A stretch of DNA of 64,000 nt from Larkinella rosea (GTDB lineage Bacteria; Bacteroidota; Bacteroidia; Cytophagales; Spirosomataceae). Below, in pieces: positions 27,277 through 35,921 of the stretch. Position 1 is the first letter of the stretch. Every line of letters starts with the position of its first letter. The translations under genes and the position numbers were made by a program. Under the pieces are notes generated by a model, which did no database searches, had not been told where the DNA came from, and was given only the letters and a program-made list of their open reading frames with translations. The stretch lies in NCBI RefSeq assembly GCF_003858635.1, contig NZ_RQJO01000008.1:1-64000 (forward strand), given 5' to 3'.

Positions 27277-28032
27277 CTTCGCCACTTTCTCGATCAATCG
27301 ATTATGACCGGTTTTCAAAACCGTCAGTTCGTAGGATTGCAACCGACGAGTTAAAGGCTTAATGAACGAAACGGGCAAAACCTGATCGAAAAAACCGACA
27401 AAAAACCGAATCCGCACGGGATGATTGTTCAGTGATTCGGCGAGTTTTGGATGGTTAAAATGGAGTTTTCGGAAATAGCTCCAGGAGTTATATACCGATT
27501 CGCGTTGCTCTGGTGTGGCCAATGTGCTTTCGGCAAACCGCAAGACACTACGATTGAGCAGGCCAAGCGACAGAAAAACCATTCCAAACCGGTGCAGCAG
27601 CGGCATGTGTTTCAGAAAATACCGGAAAAGTTGCCGACCGAAACCGGTGCTCGTCGCCATCCGAAACCAGGGACTGATTGTAATTCCGTCGGGCGCTAAT
27701 AAAATTAATTCATCCAATTGCTGCGTAAAAGTTTCGGCCGTGGCCAGCGCAAACCGGCCGCCCATGCTGAAACCGATTACCGCAAACCGCCCAATCTGAT
27801 GCTGATCTAAAAAAGACCGAATAATTTCCTGAAACCGGGTTTTGGTGAGTACGTCGTCGGTAACCTGAGCGGTGTGGGCGCCGTGAAAAAACAGATCGAA
27901 GGCATAAATGGCATACCGCCCTTCCAGAGCCTGCGCCAGGGGTTTAAAGGCCCGGTGATCCTGACCAATTCCGTGAAAAGCCAATAAAGGAATGGGGCCG
28001 TTTGACAGCTTGAAAACCGGAAGCATCGCCAA
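27268..28032 (-). CDS. alpha/beta hydrolase
   Basis: 254 residues, soluble. Oxyanion/lid region FHGIGQDHRAFKPLAQAL, nucleophile elbow GFSMGGRFAL, and the catalytic His in LKTGHNRLIEKV near the C-terminus. These are general alpha/beta-fold hydrolase features; the substrate cannot be deduced. It lies after prfB on the same strand, separated by a hairpin (28050-28079), and its 3' end overlaps the convergent VTT gene by 9 bases, so read-through from either side would make antisense RNA. Confidence 0.8.
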   Translation of the reverse strand: MAMLPVFKLSNGPIPLLAFHGIGQDHRAFKPLAQALEGRYAIYAFDLFFHGAHTAQVTDDVLTKTRFQEIIRSFLDQHQIGRFAVIGFSMGGRFALATAETFTQQLDELILLAPDGITISPWFRMATSTGFGRQLFRYFLKHMPLLHRFGMVFLSLGLLNRSVLRFAESTLATPEQRESVYNSWSYFRKLHFNHPKLAESLNNHPVRIRFFVGFFDQVLPVSFIKPLTRRLQSYELTVLKTGHNRLIEKVAKLF

Positions 28033-28049
28033 ACATACAATAAACGAAT

Positions 28050-28079
28050 GTCCCCGACAAGCCAGAAACCGTCGGGGAC
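28050..28079 (-). terminator. terminator after prfB
   Basis: GTCCCCGAC (28050-28058) and GTCGGGGAC (28071-28079) form a perfect 9-bp GC-rich stem with a 12-base loop just after the prfB stop; on the minus strand ATTCGTTTATT follows, a modest U-tract. Confidence 0.7.
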
Positions 28080-28086
28080 TTTGCTA

Positions 28087-29164
28087 TTAATCCTGCATCA
28101 GCAGGTATGATTTGATAAAACCGTCCAGATCGCCGTTCAAAACCGCTTCGGTATTGGACGTCTGAAAACCGGTGCGGTGATCTTTCACCCGACGGTCGTC
28201 CAAAACGTAACTGCGGATTTGCGAGCCCCACTCGATTTTCTTCTTGCTGGCTTCCACTTCCGCCCGGGCCGCATTGCGTTTTTCAACCTCAATCTGGTAT
28301 AATTTCGATTTCAACAAGCGCATGGCCACTTCCTTATTCTGCAACTGGCTCCGCTCCTGCTGACATTCGATGATCAAACCGGATGGTTTGTGACGCAGAC
28401 GAACGGCGGTTTCTACCTTGTTAACATTTTGACCACCAGCTCCTCCTGATCGGAAAGTATCCCAGTCGATGTCCGCCGGATTGACTTCAATCTCGATCGA
28501 ATCGTCGATGAGCGGATAGGCGTAAACGGAAGCAAATGAGGTGTGCCGACGGGCGTTGGCGTCGTAGGGCGAAATCCGAACCAGCCGGTGAACGCCGTTC
28601 TCCGATTTCAGAAACCCGTAGGCCAGCGGTCCGTCCACTTCGAGCGTGGCTGACTTGATGCCCGCGCCGTCGCCGGGCTGGTAATCCACCTGCTTGACTT
28701 TGTAGCCGTGTTTTTCGGACCACATCAGGTACATGCGGTAGAGCATATCGGCCCAGTCCTGGCTTTCGGTTCCACCGGCACCGGAGTTGATTTCCAACAC
28801 CGCACTGAGCTGATCTTCCTCGTTGCTGAGCATTTTTTTCAGCTCCAGATCGTCGAGGGCGGCTTTCACTTTTTCACCTTCCGCGTCGACTTCTTCTTCC
28901 GTCACGTCACCGGCTTCGTAGAATTCGTACAACGTTTCGAGGTCACTTACCAGCGAATCCACCTGTTCGTAACCGTTCGTCCAGCCTTTCAGAGCGCGGA
29001 CCTGCTTCATGGTTTTCTCGGCCCCTTCGGCGTCCTGCCAGAATTCGGGCTGGGTGGTACGGTCTTCTAAATCAGCGAGTTGTTCTTTCTTGCTATCGTA
29101 GTCAAAGATACCCCCTCAGGGCCTCTACTCTGGCCCTCACGTCCTTTAATTGGTCGGTCGTCAT
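28087..29164 (-). CDS. prfB: peptide chain release factor 2, with programmed +1 frameshift
   Basis: RF2 reads UGA and UAA stop codons. The gene is split over two frames: a 20-codon first part from the ATG at 29164 ends ...CTGAGGGGGTATCTT followed by an in-frame TGA; ribosomes slip +1 at CTT-T (29107-29104) and continue with GAC TAC GAT into the main frame (from 29103). Together they give 358 residues. The Shine-Dalgarno-like AGGGGG sits just before the slip site, as in the classical prfB autoregulation. The main frame carries GGQ ([11 protein letters not shown]) and the SPF-equivalent loop [13 protein letters not shown]. An annotation starting at the internal Met (29010) would miss the first 51 residues. 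Confidence 0.96.
29104..29119 (-). promoter_or_regulatory. programmed +1 frameshift site of prfB
   Basis: On the minus strand AGGGGGTATCTTTGA: internal Shine-Dalgarno-like AGGGGG, then CTT TGA. The slippery CTT is at 29107-29105, the skipped T at 29104 and the zero-frame stop TGA at 29104-29102. When RF2 is scarce, slow termination at TGA favours the shift and more RF2 is made. Confidence 0.93.
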
Positions 29165-29210
29165 ATGCGTGAAACAATAATTGAATGATGAAATTCTGCT
29201 TTATAGCCTG

Positions 29211-29218
29211 CAAAGATA
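29211..29218 (-). promoter_or_regulatory. -7 element of the prfB promoter
   Basis: TATCTTTG on the minus strand is a perfect TAnnTTTG match 46 bases before the prfB ATG. At the -33 position (29241-29239) the sequence is TCG rather than TTG. The palindrome CGGTTT-TGT-AAACCG (29219-29233) fills the spacer and could place a regulator on the promoter. Confidence 0.65.
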
Positions 29219-29251
29219 CGGTTTTGTAAACCGCTATCCGAACCCAACAAA

Positions 29252-29275
29252 AAAGCGGATGAAATCATCCGCTTT
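29252..29275 (-). terminator. terminator after the Rpn-type nuclease gene
   Basis: AAAGCGGATGA-AA-TCATCCGCTTT (29252-29275) is a perfect 11-bp stem; on the minus strand TTTGTTGGG follows with a run of six T including the stem end. It lies 21 bases after the stop codon at 29296. Confidence 0.85.
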
Positions 29276-29295
29276 CGATTTGAATAGAAAACCGG

Positions 29296-30141
29296 TTAAA
29301 TGCCTTTTTGTTGCACGTCGAGAACCAGCTTTAGCGGAACATCGAGGAGTTCGGCAATCTGCTCGATGGATAACAACTTTTTTTGAAGAGCCGAGAGAAT
29401 TAATTTTCGCTGTGCCTGCTCTTGCCCAAGTCGGACTCCCCTTTCGGTTCCCTCCCGAACCCCTTCTTTTATCCCTTCCTCGCGGCCTTTTTTATAAAGC
29501 CGATCAATAGTAATATCGAATCCGTGTGCCATGGTTTCTGCTTCTTCTGAAACGATTGATTGAAAATTACGGAGTTGTGACAAAATTTCCAACTGTCGGA
29601 TGAATTTGCCCAATTGCAAATGGTCGGGCGCTGCCTGGTGTAGTTTCTGCAAAATCTGACCGACGATTTCGCGCGGTTCTTCGGCCTGGAAATCGGCTAA
29701 AACCGTCAGAATCAGTTCTTCCGGTTTCGTGGAGTTAATAAATTGCTGATACGGTATTTCGCTCAGGTTGACCAGTGTATAGCTAAAATGAACTGCTCCA
29801 GTCTCTAACCGAACGGGCATTCGGGCGTGACCTTCGCCAATGTAAAAGACATATTGCCGAACCAGTATTTTATATTTCCGCAACATCATTGCGGCATATT
29901 CCAGCATCCGGTACACCATGTCAGGTGTGTCGCTGGTTTGAATCTCGATGTGCAGAATGTACGGATCGCTGTCAGAATCAACGACTTTCTTTAAAAAATC
30001 GGGAATCCGCTCGACGGTTCGCTGTAATTTCTCCGGCAGATTTTCGATGTGTATGGGATTTAATCCTACGGTTTTTCGAACCAGTGGCAAAATGATTGCC
30101 GCCAGATTCTCCCGGAAAATCTTATCATAATCCTGCGACAT
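29296..30141 (-). CDS. Rpn-family PD-(D/E)XK nuclease / putative transposase
   Basis: 281 residues. The N-terminal half matches the Rpn (recombination-promoting nuclease) PD-(D/E)XK fold: FLKKVVDSDSDPYILHIEIQ gives the catalytic Asp59, Glu66 and Gln68 of the D-ExQ variant. The C-terminal part is helical with repeated Gly/Glu turns (KKGREEGIKEGVREGTERG) and a final helical hairpin QIAELLDVPLKLVLDV. Rpn proteins cleave DNA without sequence specificity, and some have a role in phage defence with an inhibitor translated from the 3' part of the same gene. Met204 (ATG at 29532) is a possible internal start. Single-gene unit. Confidence 0.85.
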   Translation of the reverse strand: MSQDYDKIFRENLAAIILPLVRKTVGLNPIHIENLPEKLQRTVERIPDFLKKVVDSDSDPYILHIEIQTSDTPDMVYRMLEYAAMMLRKYKILVRQYVFYIGEGHARMPVRLETGAVHFSYTLVNLSEIPYQQFINSTKPEELILTVLADFQAEEPREIVGQILQKLHQAAPDHLQLGKFIRQLEILSQLRNFQSIVSEEAETMAHGFDITIDRLYKKGREEGIKEGVREGTERGVRLGQEQAQRKLILSALQKKLLSIEQIAELLDVPLKLVLDVQQKGI

Positions 30142-30261
30142 ACGTCCGTGTTTTGAAACGTGCTTCTACCTTAGACGGGAGCAGACGAAGAAAGTAATGC
30201 CGGAAAATGGGTTTGAAAACCGGAGCGGAGTAGAAGTGGGTGGTAAATCAACTTTTCAGGC

Positions 30262-30269
30262 TAACTTTG
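30262..30269 (+). promoter_or_regulatory. -7 element upstream of lpd
   Basis: TAACTTTG is a perfect TAnnTTTG match 72 bases before the lpd start. No TTG is present at the expected -33 distance (30239), so only the -7 part is supported. Confidence 0.5.
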
Positions 30270-30341
30270 CGTTCCCCTAATGGAGTTCACTCGGGATCGC
30301 CCGTGCGGGTAATTCTTCCTATTCATTAACATTCCTCAAAT

Positions 30342-31742
30342 ATGGCATCACAATATGATGTAATTGTTCTTGGCAGCGGCCCCGGTGGCTACGTTGCTGC
30401 CATTCGTGCGTCGCAATTAGGTATGAAAACCGCCATTGTCGAACGCGAAAGTCTGGGTGGAATTTGCCTGAACTGGGGCTGTATTCCCACCAAAGCCTTG
30501 CTGAAAAGCGCCCAGGTTTTTGAATACATCAAACATTCTGAAAATTACGGAATTACGATAAACGGCGAAGCCAAACCGGATTTTCCGGCGGTGATCAAGC
30601 GCAGCCGCGGGGTGGCCGACTCCATGAGCAAAGGGATTGCGTTCCTGATGCGGAAAAACAAAATCGATGTACTGCTCGGCAATGGAAAGGTAAAACCGGG
30701 TAAGAAAATCGACGTGACGGATGCAGACGGCAAAACCACCGAATACGAAGCGAAACACATCATCATTGCCACCGGTGGCCGTGCCCGCGCCCTGCCCGCC
30801 GTTCCGATCGATGGCGAAAAAGTGATCGAATACCGTAAGGCCATGTCATTGGCGAAACAGCCCGAATCGTTGCTGGTGATCGGTTCCGGCGCCATTGGTG
30901 TCGAGTTTGCGTACGTCTATGCGTCAATGGGTACGAAGGTAACCATCGTCGAGTTTATGCCACGAATTGTGCCGGTCGAAGACGAGGAAATCTCGAAAGA
31001 ACTGGCCAAAAACTACAAGAAACTAGGCGTCGATATTTACACGAGTTCGGAAGTAACGAAGGTCGATACGAGCGGCAAACTGAGCAAAGTGTACGTCAAG
31101 ACACCGGATGGTGAGAAGACGTTCGAAGTGGAAACCGTGTTGTCGGCGGCTGGCGTGGTGGCCAACATCGAAAACATCGGTCTGGAAGAAACCGGCATCA
31201 AAACCGAGCGTGGTAAAATCACGACGGACGACTATTACCGCACGAACGTGGACGGCTATTACGCCATCGGCGACTGTACGAAAGGCCAGGCATTGGCCCA
31301 CGTAGCGTCGGCAGAAGCCATCATTTGTGTCGAAAAAATCGCCGGGCTGGATCATGTCGAACCAATGAATTACAACAACATTCCAGGTTGTACGTATTGT
31401 ACTCCGGAAATTGCCTCCGTTGGTTATACGGAAGCGGCTGCCAAAGAAGCCGGTTATGACATTCTGGTCGGTAAATTCCCGTTATCGGCTTCGGGGAAAG
31501 CCAAGGCCGCCGGAGCACCGGAAGGGTTTGTGAAGGTGATTTTCGACAAAAAATACGGCGAGTGGCTGGGCGCTCACTTCATCGGCTATAACGTGACGGA
31601 AATCGTGGCGGAAGTCGTTGCAGCTCGTCGTCTGGAAACCACCGGTCACGAAATCCTGAAAGCGGTTCACCCCCACCCGACCATTTCAGAGTCCATCAAA
31701 GACGCGACGGAAGCGGCTTACGGCGAAGCGATTCACCTCTAA
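30342..31742 (+). CDS. lpdA: dihydrolipoyl dehydrogenase (E3)
   Basis: FAD enzyme that reoxidises dihydrolipoamide in the 2-oxoacid dehydrogenase complexes and glycine cleavage. 466 residues: FAD motif GSGPGGYVAA (11-20), the redox disulfide Cys42/Cys47 in GGICLNWGCIPTK, the NAD motif GSGAIGVEFAYVYASMG, and the dimer-interface HPHPTISE with the catalytic His-Glu near the C-terminus. No E1 or E2 genes adjoin it, so it probably serves several complexes. A strong terminator follows. Confidence 0.96.
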   Translation: MASQYDVIVLGSGPGGYVAAIRASQLGMKTAIVERESLGGICLNWGCIPTKALLKSAQVFEYIKHSENYGITINGEAKPDFPAVIKRSRGVADSMSKGIAFLMRKNKIDVLLGNGKVKPGKKIDVTDADGKTTEYEAKHIIIATGGRARALPAVPIDGEKVIEYRKAMSLAKQPESLLVIGSGAIGVEFAYVYASMGTKVTIVEFMPRIVPVEDEEISKELAKNYKKLGVDIYTSSEVTKVDTSGKLSKVYVKTPDGEKTFEVETVLSAAGVVANIENIGLEETGIKTERGKITTDDYYRTNVDGYYAIGDCTKGQALAHVASAEAIICVEKIAGLDHVEPMNYNNIPGCTYCTPEIASVGYTEAAAKEAGYDILVGKFPLSASGKAKAAGAPEGFVKVIFDKKYGEWLGAHFIGYNVTEIVAEVVAARRLETTGHEILKAVHPHPTISESIKDATEAAYGEAIHL

Positions 31743-31768
31743 GTCAATTACATAAAGTCTTGTTTTTG

Positions 31769-31799
31769 AAAACCCCGCAACACTCGTTGTGGGGTTTTT
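31769..31799 (+). terminator. terminator after lpdA
   Basis: AAAACCCC-G-CAAC-ACTC-GTTG-T-GGGGTTTTT: an interrupted 12-bp stem with a U-run at its 3' side, 27 bases after the stop codon. Confidence 0.85.
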
Positions 31800-31902
31800 G
31801 CTTTTACGATTCAGTCGGCAAAATGCACAGTTGATAAGGCGGTTTTTCCGTTTGCCGATAAGTCACCTTTCCTACGGCGCCGGGTCGTTTACTTTTGTTG
31901 TA

Positions 31903-31917
31903 CGGTTTTCAAAACCG
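31903..31917. repeat. CGGTTTTCAAAACCG palindrome
   Basis: Perfect 7-bp palindrome around a single C in the leader of the four-repeat secreted protein, just after a TACTTTTG (31890-31897) that matches the -7 consensus. The identical 15-mer occurs again inside the hydrolase gene at 27309-27323. Confidence 0.65.
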
Positions 31918-31947
31918 CCCATTAACAACAAATACGACTAAACGATC

Positions 31948-33633
31948 ATGAAAAAACCAGTACTGTTCTGGTTGGCGGTTACGTTCTCCGTAGCGGCCAA
32001 TGCCCAAGACCTCATGACCGGCCCGCTGGCCGGCGTCTCGACCCAACTCCAACCGGTCAAAACCGGTAATGCCCAGTTCGTTCAGAAAATCGAAGCTTCC
32101 CAGCCGAATTACCGGGCTACGTTTTCGGTCACCAAAACCAGCGATAAAGGCAAAGGCGACGAAAATACGTACTTTTTGAATCTGTCGGATCTGGACGTTT
32201 CAACGGTGACGTATAAGGTGGAGCGCGACGTGATTGCGGTTATGGCGGACACAAAACAGCACCGGAAATTTGTCCGCTACAGCGAAAATGGCGAACTGAA
32301 AAACCTGACGGATCGGGTCAAACTCTACGCCGATAATCCGGACATCGCCAAAGCCCTGGTCGAGTCCCTGAAAAAAGTGATTCAGGCGGCTGAAAAAGCC
32401 TACAAACCGGCCCGGACGCCGGAAACGCTGGACGAGTTGCGGACCTGGCTGAAAACCAATATCGGCAACGAAGCCATTGGCAATGACAAATATGAACAGG
32501 CCCTGACGTTTGACTACGACAATCCGTTGCGGGCGGTTTTTCGCCGGAGCGAAGTGAGCGCGAAAGGCTCGGCTTCTTCCGAAACGTATTCGTTCAACCT
32601 CGGCGACCTGGCGCTGGAGGGCTTGCAGATTGAAACCAAAGGCAAACGGCTGGAACTGTCGCTGGTGACGCAGCAGAAGCAAAAGCTGATGGGGTATGCC
32701 AAAGATGGCAAGCTGGATAATGTCGTTCAGACGTTTGAAATCATCAGCGGGGATGCAGACAAAATTCGCGATATGGCCGCAGCCTGGCGCAAACTGATTC
32801 CCCTGGCGGTTAAACAGCTGGAGTCCCGGAAACCGGTTTTTGCCAACATGGCGAGTGCTCAGAAATACCTGGAATCGAGCTTGCAGGCAGCCAAAACGAA
32901 CGACCGCACGATTGAGCAAACGCTGAAACCGGATTGCATCTGTACCTATACCCGGCGCGAAACATACAATAAAAACAATACGGAGGAAGTCTACGAATTC
33001 AATCTGGCCGATCTGGCCGAAAAAGGCGCGAAACTGGGCGTCGATAAAGAGCTGTATACCATCGAGTTGAAAACGCGCGACAACCGCCGGTTTATCGGAT
33101 ACACCAAAAACGGCGTTCGTCAGAATTATGTCTCTCAAATGGAATTAGCGGCTGATAACCTGGAGAATGTCCGGTATATGTCGCAGGCGTTTGAGAAAGC
33201 TGTGCAGTTGTGTGCGCTTTCCCGGAAAAGCCCGGTGCCGACCGGCAGCCAGCAGGCCCGACTGGATTGGATCAAGGAACAACTGCCGAAAGACCTGGGC
33301 GAAAAAGAACCTACCTCGTACGCGCTGACCACCGACAACGGTACCTGCGACCTGAAATTGACGGTAACGCAGGGCGGCAAGAAAGTATCGGAGCTCGTGT
33401 ACGATCTGGCGTTGAAAGACCTGAACGCTGACGCAACTAACTTTGATGTGGATGGCAAGCACGTCTACGTCAGCCTGGTGACCAAAGGCAAGGAGAAACT
33501 GGTTAAAACCTACAAAGACGGAAAGCCTTCCGATTATGTCCACACCGTAAAAATCCAGATTGGTGATATTGAAAAAGGCCGCTATGTGGCCGAAGCCTTC
33601 AGGCAGTTGATTCGGAACTGCGTATCGAATTAA
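31948..33633 (+). CDS. exported protein of four tandem repeats, function unknown
   Basis: 561 residues with a signal peptide (VTFSVAANAQ, cleavage near residue 19). The mature chain is four repeats of about 130 residues (about 25-155, 156-295, 296-425, 430-561). Each has a helical lead, a strand pair ending in Y-x-[FL]-x-L-x-[DA]-L (FLNLSDL, FNLGDL, FNLADL, DLALKDL), a strand containing [KR]-x-[FL]-[VIM]-x-Y-[ST]-[EK]-[ND]-G, and a final helix (LVESLKKVIQAAEKAY, AFRQLIRN). Repeats 3 and 4 carry extra cysteines. I do not recognise the family. Single-gene unit between two terminators. Confidence 0.85.
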   Translation: MKKPVLFWLAVTFSVAANAQDLMTGPLAGVSTQLQPVKTGNAQFVQKIEASQPNYRATFSVTKTSDKGKGDENTYFLNLSDLDVSTVTYKVERDVIAVMADTKQHRKFVRYSENGELKNLTDRVKLYADNPDIAKALVESLKKVIQAAEKAYKPARTPETLDELRTWLKTNIGNEAIGNDKYEQALTFDYDNPLRAVFRRSEVSAKGSASSETYSFNLGDLALEGLQIETKGKRLELSLVTQQKQKLMGYAKDGKLDNVVQTFEIISGDADKIRDMAAAWRKLIPLAVKQLESRKPVFANMASAQKYLESSLQAAKTNDRTIEQTLKPDCICTYTRRETYNKNNTEEVYEFNLADLAEKGAKLGVDKELYTIELKTRDNRRFIGYTKNGVRQNYVSQMELAADNLENVRYMSQAFEKAVQLCALSRKSPVPTGSQQARLDWIKEQLPKDLGEKEPTSYALTTDNGTCDLKLTVTQGGKKVSELVYDLALKDLNADATNFDVDGKHVYVSLVTKGKEKLVKTYKDGKPSDYVHTVKIQIGDIEKGRYVAEAFRQLIRNCVSN

Positions 33634-33653
33634 AAACCGCAATCTTTCATTTT

Positions 33654-33692
33654 GTCCTATTCGGGTAACAAAAACCGTTACCCGAATAGGAC
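33654..33692 (+). terminator. 16-bp terminator hairpin
   Basis: GTCCTATTCGGGTAAC (33654-33669) and GTTACCCGAATAGGAC (33677-33692) form a perfect 16-bp stem with a 7-base loop, followed by GTTTTAAC. It lies 21 bases after the stop codon of the four-repeat protein. Confidence 0.85.
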
Positions 33693-33781
33693 GTTTTAAC
33701 TATTTAGCCATCAGGAGCAGTTTCTATGCCTTAATTCGAGCATATTTGCTACCTGATACGGACAGAACACTATACCTACTT

Positions 33782-34285
33782 ATGAATTTTTCCGCCCAAT
33801 ACTGGATAGATGCGTACCGGATGCTGGCCCATCCCGAAGGGGGTTATTTTGCGGAAACCTACCGATCTACCGAGAAAATACCGCACGAAGCATTGCCCGA
33901 CCGGTTTTCCGGCGACCGGAGTTTCAGCACCGGTATTTACTTTTTACTGGAAAACCACCATATCTCGGCTTTACACCGGATTCAGGCTGACGAAATGTGG
34001 CATTTTTACGCCGGTGGTCCGCTAAATGTGTACGTCATTCATCCGTCGGGCGAATTGGAAACCATTCGGTTGGGCAACGATCCGACCCGGGGTGAGGTGT
34101 TTCAGGCGGTGGTTCCGGCCGGGTGCTGGTTTGGCTCGAAACCAGCCGCAGACTCGGTTTATTCGCTGGTAGGCTGCACCGTGGCGCCGGGGTTCGATTT
34201 TGCGGATTTTGAACTGGCAAACCGCGCAGACTTCGCGGAAGCGTACCCGCAGCATCGGGAAGTAATTGAGTTATTGACCCATTAA
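33782..34285 (+). CDS. DUF985 cupin-domain protein
   Basis: 167-residue single-domain cupin. Family signatures: LAHPEGGYFAETYRS near the N-terminus, then IYFLLENHHISALHRIQADEMWHFYAGGPL in the middle (metal-binding-type His/Glu positions) and WFGSKPAADSVYSLVGCTVAPGFDFADFEL near the end. DUF985 proteins resemble sugar-epimerase-like cupins but their reaction is unsettled. The start is the Met before NFSAQYW; 12 upstream codons lack family similarity. Convergent with the DUF4097-like gene, 8 bases apart with no hairpin between. Confidence 0.85.
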   Translation: MNFSAQYWIDAYRMLAHPEGGYFAETYRSTEKIPHEALPDRFSGDRSFSTGIYFLLENHHISALHRIQADEMWHFYAGGPLNVYVIHPSGELETIRLGNDPTRGEVFQAVVPAGCWFGSKPAADSVYSLVGCTVAPGFDFADFELANRADFAEAYPQHREVIELLTH

Positions 34286-34293
34286 TCAGCGAC

Positions 34294-35352
34294 TTACTGG
34301 AATTTTACTTCGCCAAATTTTGAGGTGACGCGCACTTTGGTGGCCGTGCCTTTGCCTACTTTACCACTGTATTGCTTCGTCAGTTTAGGGCCCCGATTAT
34401 CATCTTCGCTGGGTTGAGCGGTCATCATGATCCGGCCATCGGAAGGATACTTAAAACCGCCGTAGCTGACCGTCACGTCGAAATTATAGTCATTGACGTC
34501 GGCCATCGGTAACACCACCGACGAGTAACTGGCCTGAATGTCAACGTTATCGACGGATTTATTCAGTTGGTCGATTTTAAAACCGCCCGAGAAATCCAGC
34601 TTGATGTTGCAGGACTGTTTGACGGTGCCGATTTTGGCGCCTGAGTAACCGATTTTTCCGTCCAGCCGACCCACTTCGCCGATCCACATCCCGCCGAACT
34701 GGTTGTTCAGGTTGATGTTCTTGGCTTTTTCCAACTGAAGTTTGGAATACTGAATGTTCAATTTTCCGTCTTCCATTTCGTGGATATCGGCTTTTCCGAA
34801 CCGTACATCCACATCGACCTGATTGCCGTTCAGTTCGGTTGTCGAGAAATTACCGTATTGCTGGTTAATGGTTAAAGGCGCGCTAAACGTCGGAATGGTG
34901 GTGTTGCCGAACGAATTTTTGACGGCCAGTGCATTGGTTTTCGGCATAGATACCTGATAATCAATCTGAACGTAGTTTTTATCCCCGTCTTTGTTGCGAT
35001 TCATAATCCAGTTGCCGCCAAAACCACTTTTGTCGATGTTGGTTTTCAGGACAATCTGGTCGCCATTGCGTTTTTCGCTGATTTCAACGGCATCAAGGTA
35101 CTTCTGAACACGTTCGTCCGAGCTGGAACTCGCTTTGATGGTGATATCTACCCGGATTTCATCCCGGTTCCACAAATTAATATTGACGTTACCGAACTGA
35201 TTTTCAATCATTAAGTGATCTTTAGACGTCACGTCGTAGACTTTGACGATCGTCTTTTTCCGCTCACTCTGGACTTCATTGTCGGCGGTTGCGATGCCGA
35301 CGGTTACAATGCCGATGAACAGAAAATTAAACAGGAATTTTATTCGTTTCAT
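34294..35352 (-). CDS. exported DUF4097-like beta-helical protein
   Basis: 352 residues with a signal peptide (FLFIGIVTVGIATA). The mature part is repetitive beta structure with recurring N-x-F-G-N/G motifs (ENQFGNVNINLW, NSFGNTTIP, QQYGNFSTTEL, NQFGGMWIG, TSKFGEVKF), the hallmark of DUF4097/adhesin-like right-handed beta-solenoids. Third gene of an ECF sigma - anti-sigma - DUF4097 operon; its start overlaps the anti-sigma gene by 26 bases. Such proteins often accompany extracytoplasmic stress sigma factors, perhaps as the periplasmic or surface output, but no substrate is known. Confidence 0.82.
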   Translation of the reverse strand: MKRIKFLFNFLFIGIVTVGIATADNEVQSERKKTIVKVYDVTSKDHLMIENQFGNVNINLWNRDEIRVDITIKASSSSDERVQKYLDAVEISEKRNGDQIVLKTNIDKSGFGGNWIMNRNKDGDKNYVQIDYQVSMPKTNALAVKNSFGNTTIPTFSAPLTINQQYGNFSTTELNGNQVDVDVRFGKADIHEMEDGKLNIQYSKLQLEKAKNINLNNQFGGMWIGEVGRLDGKIGYSGAKIGTVKQSCNIKLDFSGGFKIDQLNKSVDNVDIQASYSSVVLPMADVNDYNFDVTVSYGGFKYPSDGRIMMTAQPSEDDNRGPKLTKQYSGKVGKGTATKVRVTSKFGEVKFQ

Positions 35353-35908
35353 TGCTTTGTTGCTTAATACGTTGAATAATCATCAACTGCTGGTTGAGCA
35401 AGTCGATCTGGGTTTTCAGGTTCTCGACCATCGCCTGAATCATCATTTCCTGATTGGGCGTTTTCGGAAGTTCCTGCTTTAAGCTTTGATAGGTTTTTTC
35501 CAGCCGATCGAAATCAGACGCAAACTGTTGATACAGAGCCGGATTATTTTCCGTTACGGTTTTTAATTCGCCCCGTTTGTCCTCAATCAGACGGGTATAT
35601 TGCTGTACCGTACGAGCGTAGGTTGGGTTAAAAGCCACCACATCGGGCTGTTCGGTCACGCCGTACTGGTGATTGAAATACCAGAAACCGCCCAGACCGA
35701 CAATCAGCGCAATGGATGCGGCAATCTGCCAGACCATTCGGCGGGAGGTCGAAAAGCCCGATCCCAATGGTCGTTGCCACAACGGACGTTCTTTGTGTCC
35801 GAGTCCTTTCTCCAAATCTTTCCACAAATCCGCTCTCGGCTCAAATACATCGAAATCTTCCCGGTTGTCCCGGACAAATCGTTCTAATTTGTCTTTCATC
35901 ATTTTCAT
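35327..35908 (-). CDS. membrane-anchored anti-sigma-factor-like protein
   Basis: 193 residues with one transmembrane helix at about 59-78 (VWQIAASIALIVGLGGFWYF), a cytoplasmic N-terminus starting KDKLERFVRDNREDFDVFEP and a periplasmic coiled coil (TRLIEDKRGELKTVTE, MVENLKTQIDLLNQQ). The N-terminal pattern and its place directly after an ECF sigma gene identify it as the probable anti-sigma factor. Several Met codons (35908, 35902, 35899) could start it; upstream ones have no similarity. It overlaps the next gene by 26 bases, indicating coupled translation. Confidence 0.8.
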   Translation of the reverse strand: MKMMKDKLERFVRDNREDFDVFEPRADLWKDLEKGLGHKERPLWQRPLGSGFSTSRRMVWQIAASIALIVGLGGFWYFNHQYGVTEQPDVVAFNPTYARTVQQYTRLIEDKRGELKTVTENNPALYQQFASDFDRLEKTYQSLKQELPKTPNQEMMIQAMVENLKTQIDLLNQQLMIIQRIKQQSNETNKIPV

Positions 35909-35921
35909 TGAGTGAATTCGC

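Noticed and set aside
28087-29010. prfB starting at the internal Met as a shorter RF2
   Set aside because: Upstream sequence continues in the same frame to the classic CTT-TGA slip site and a 20-codon leader, so the short form is an artefact of single-frame calling.
32200-33138. 312-codon open frame opposite the four-repeat protein
   Set aside because: It is antisense to a gene with a signal peptide and internal repeats; its translation is rich in Phe/Arg/Gln with no domain, as expected for a shadow of Lys/Glu/Asp-rich coding DNA.
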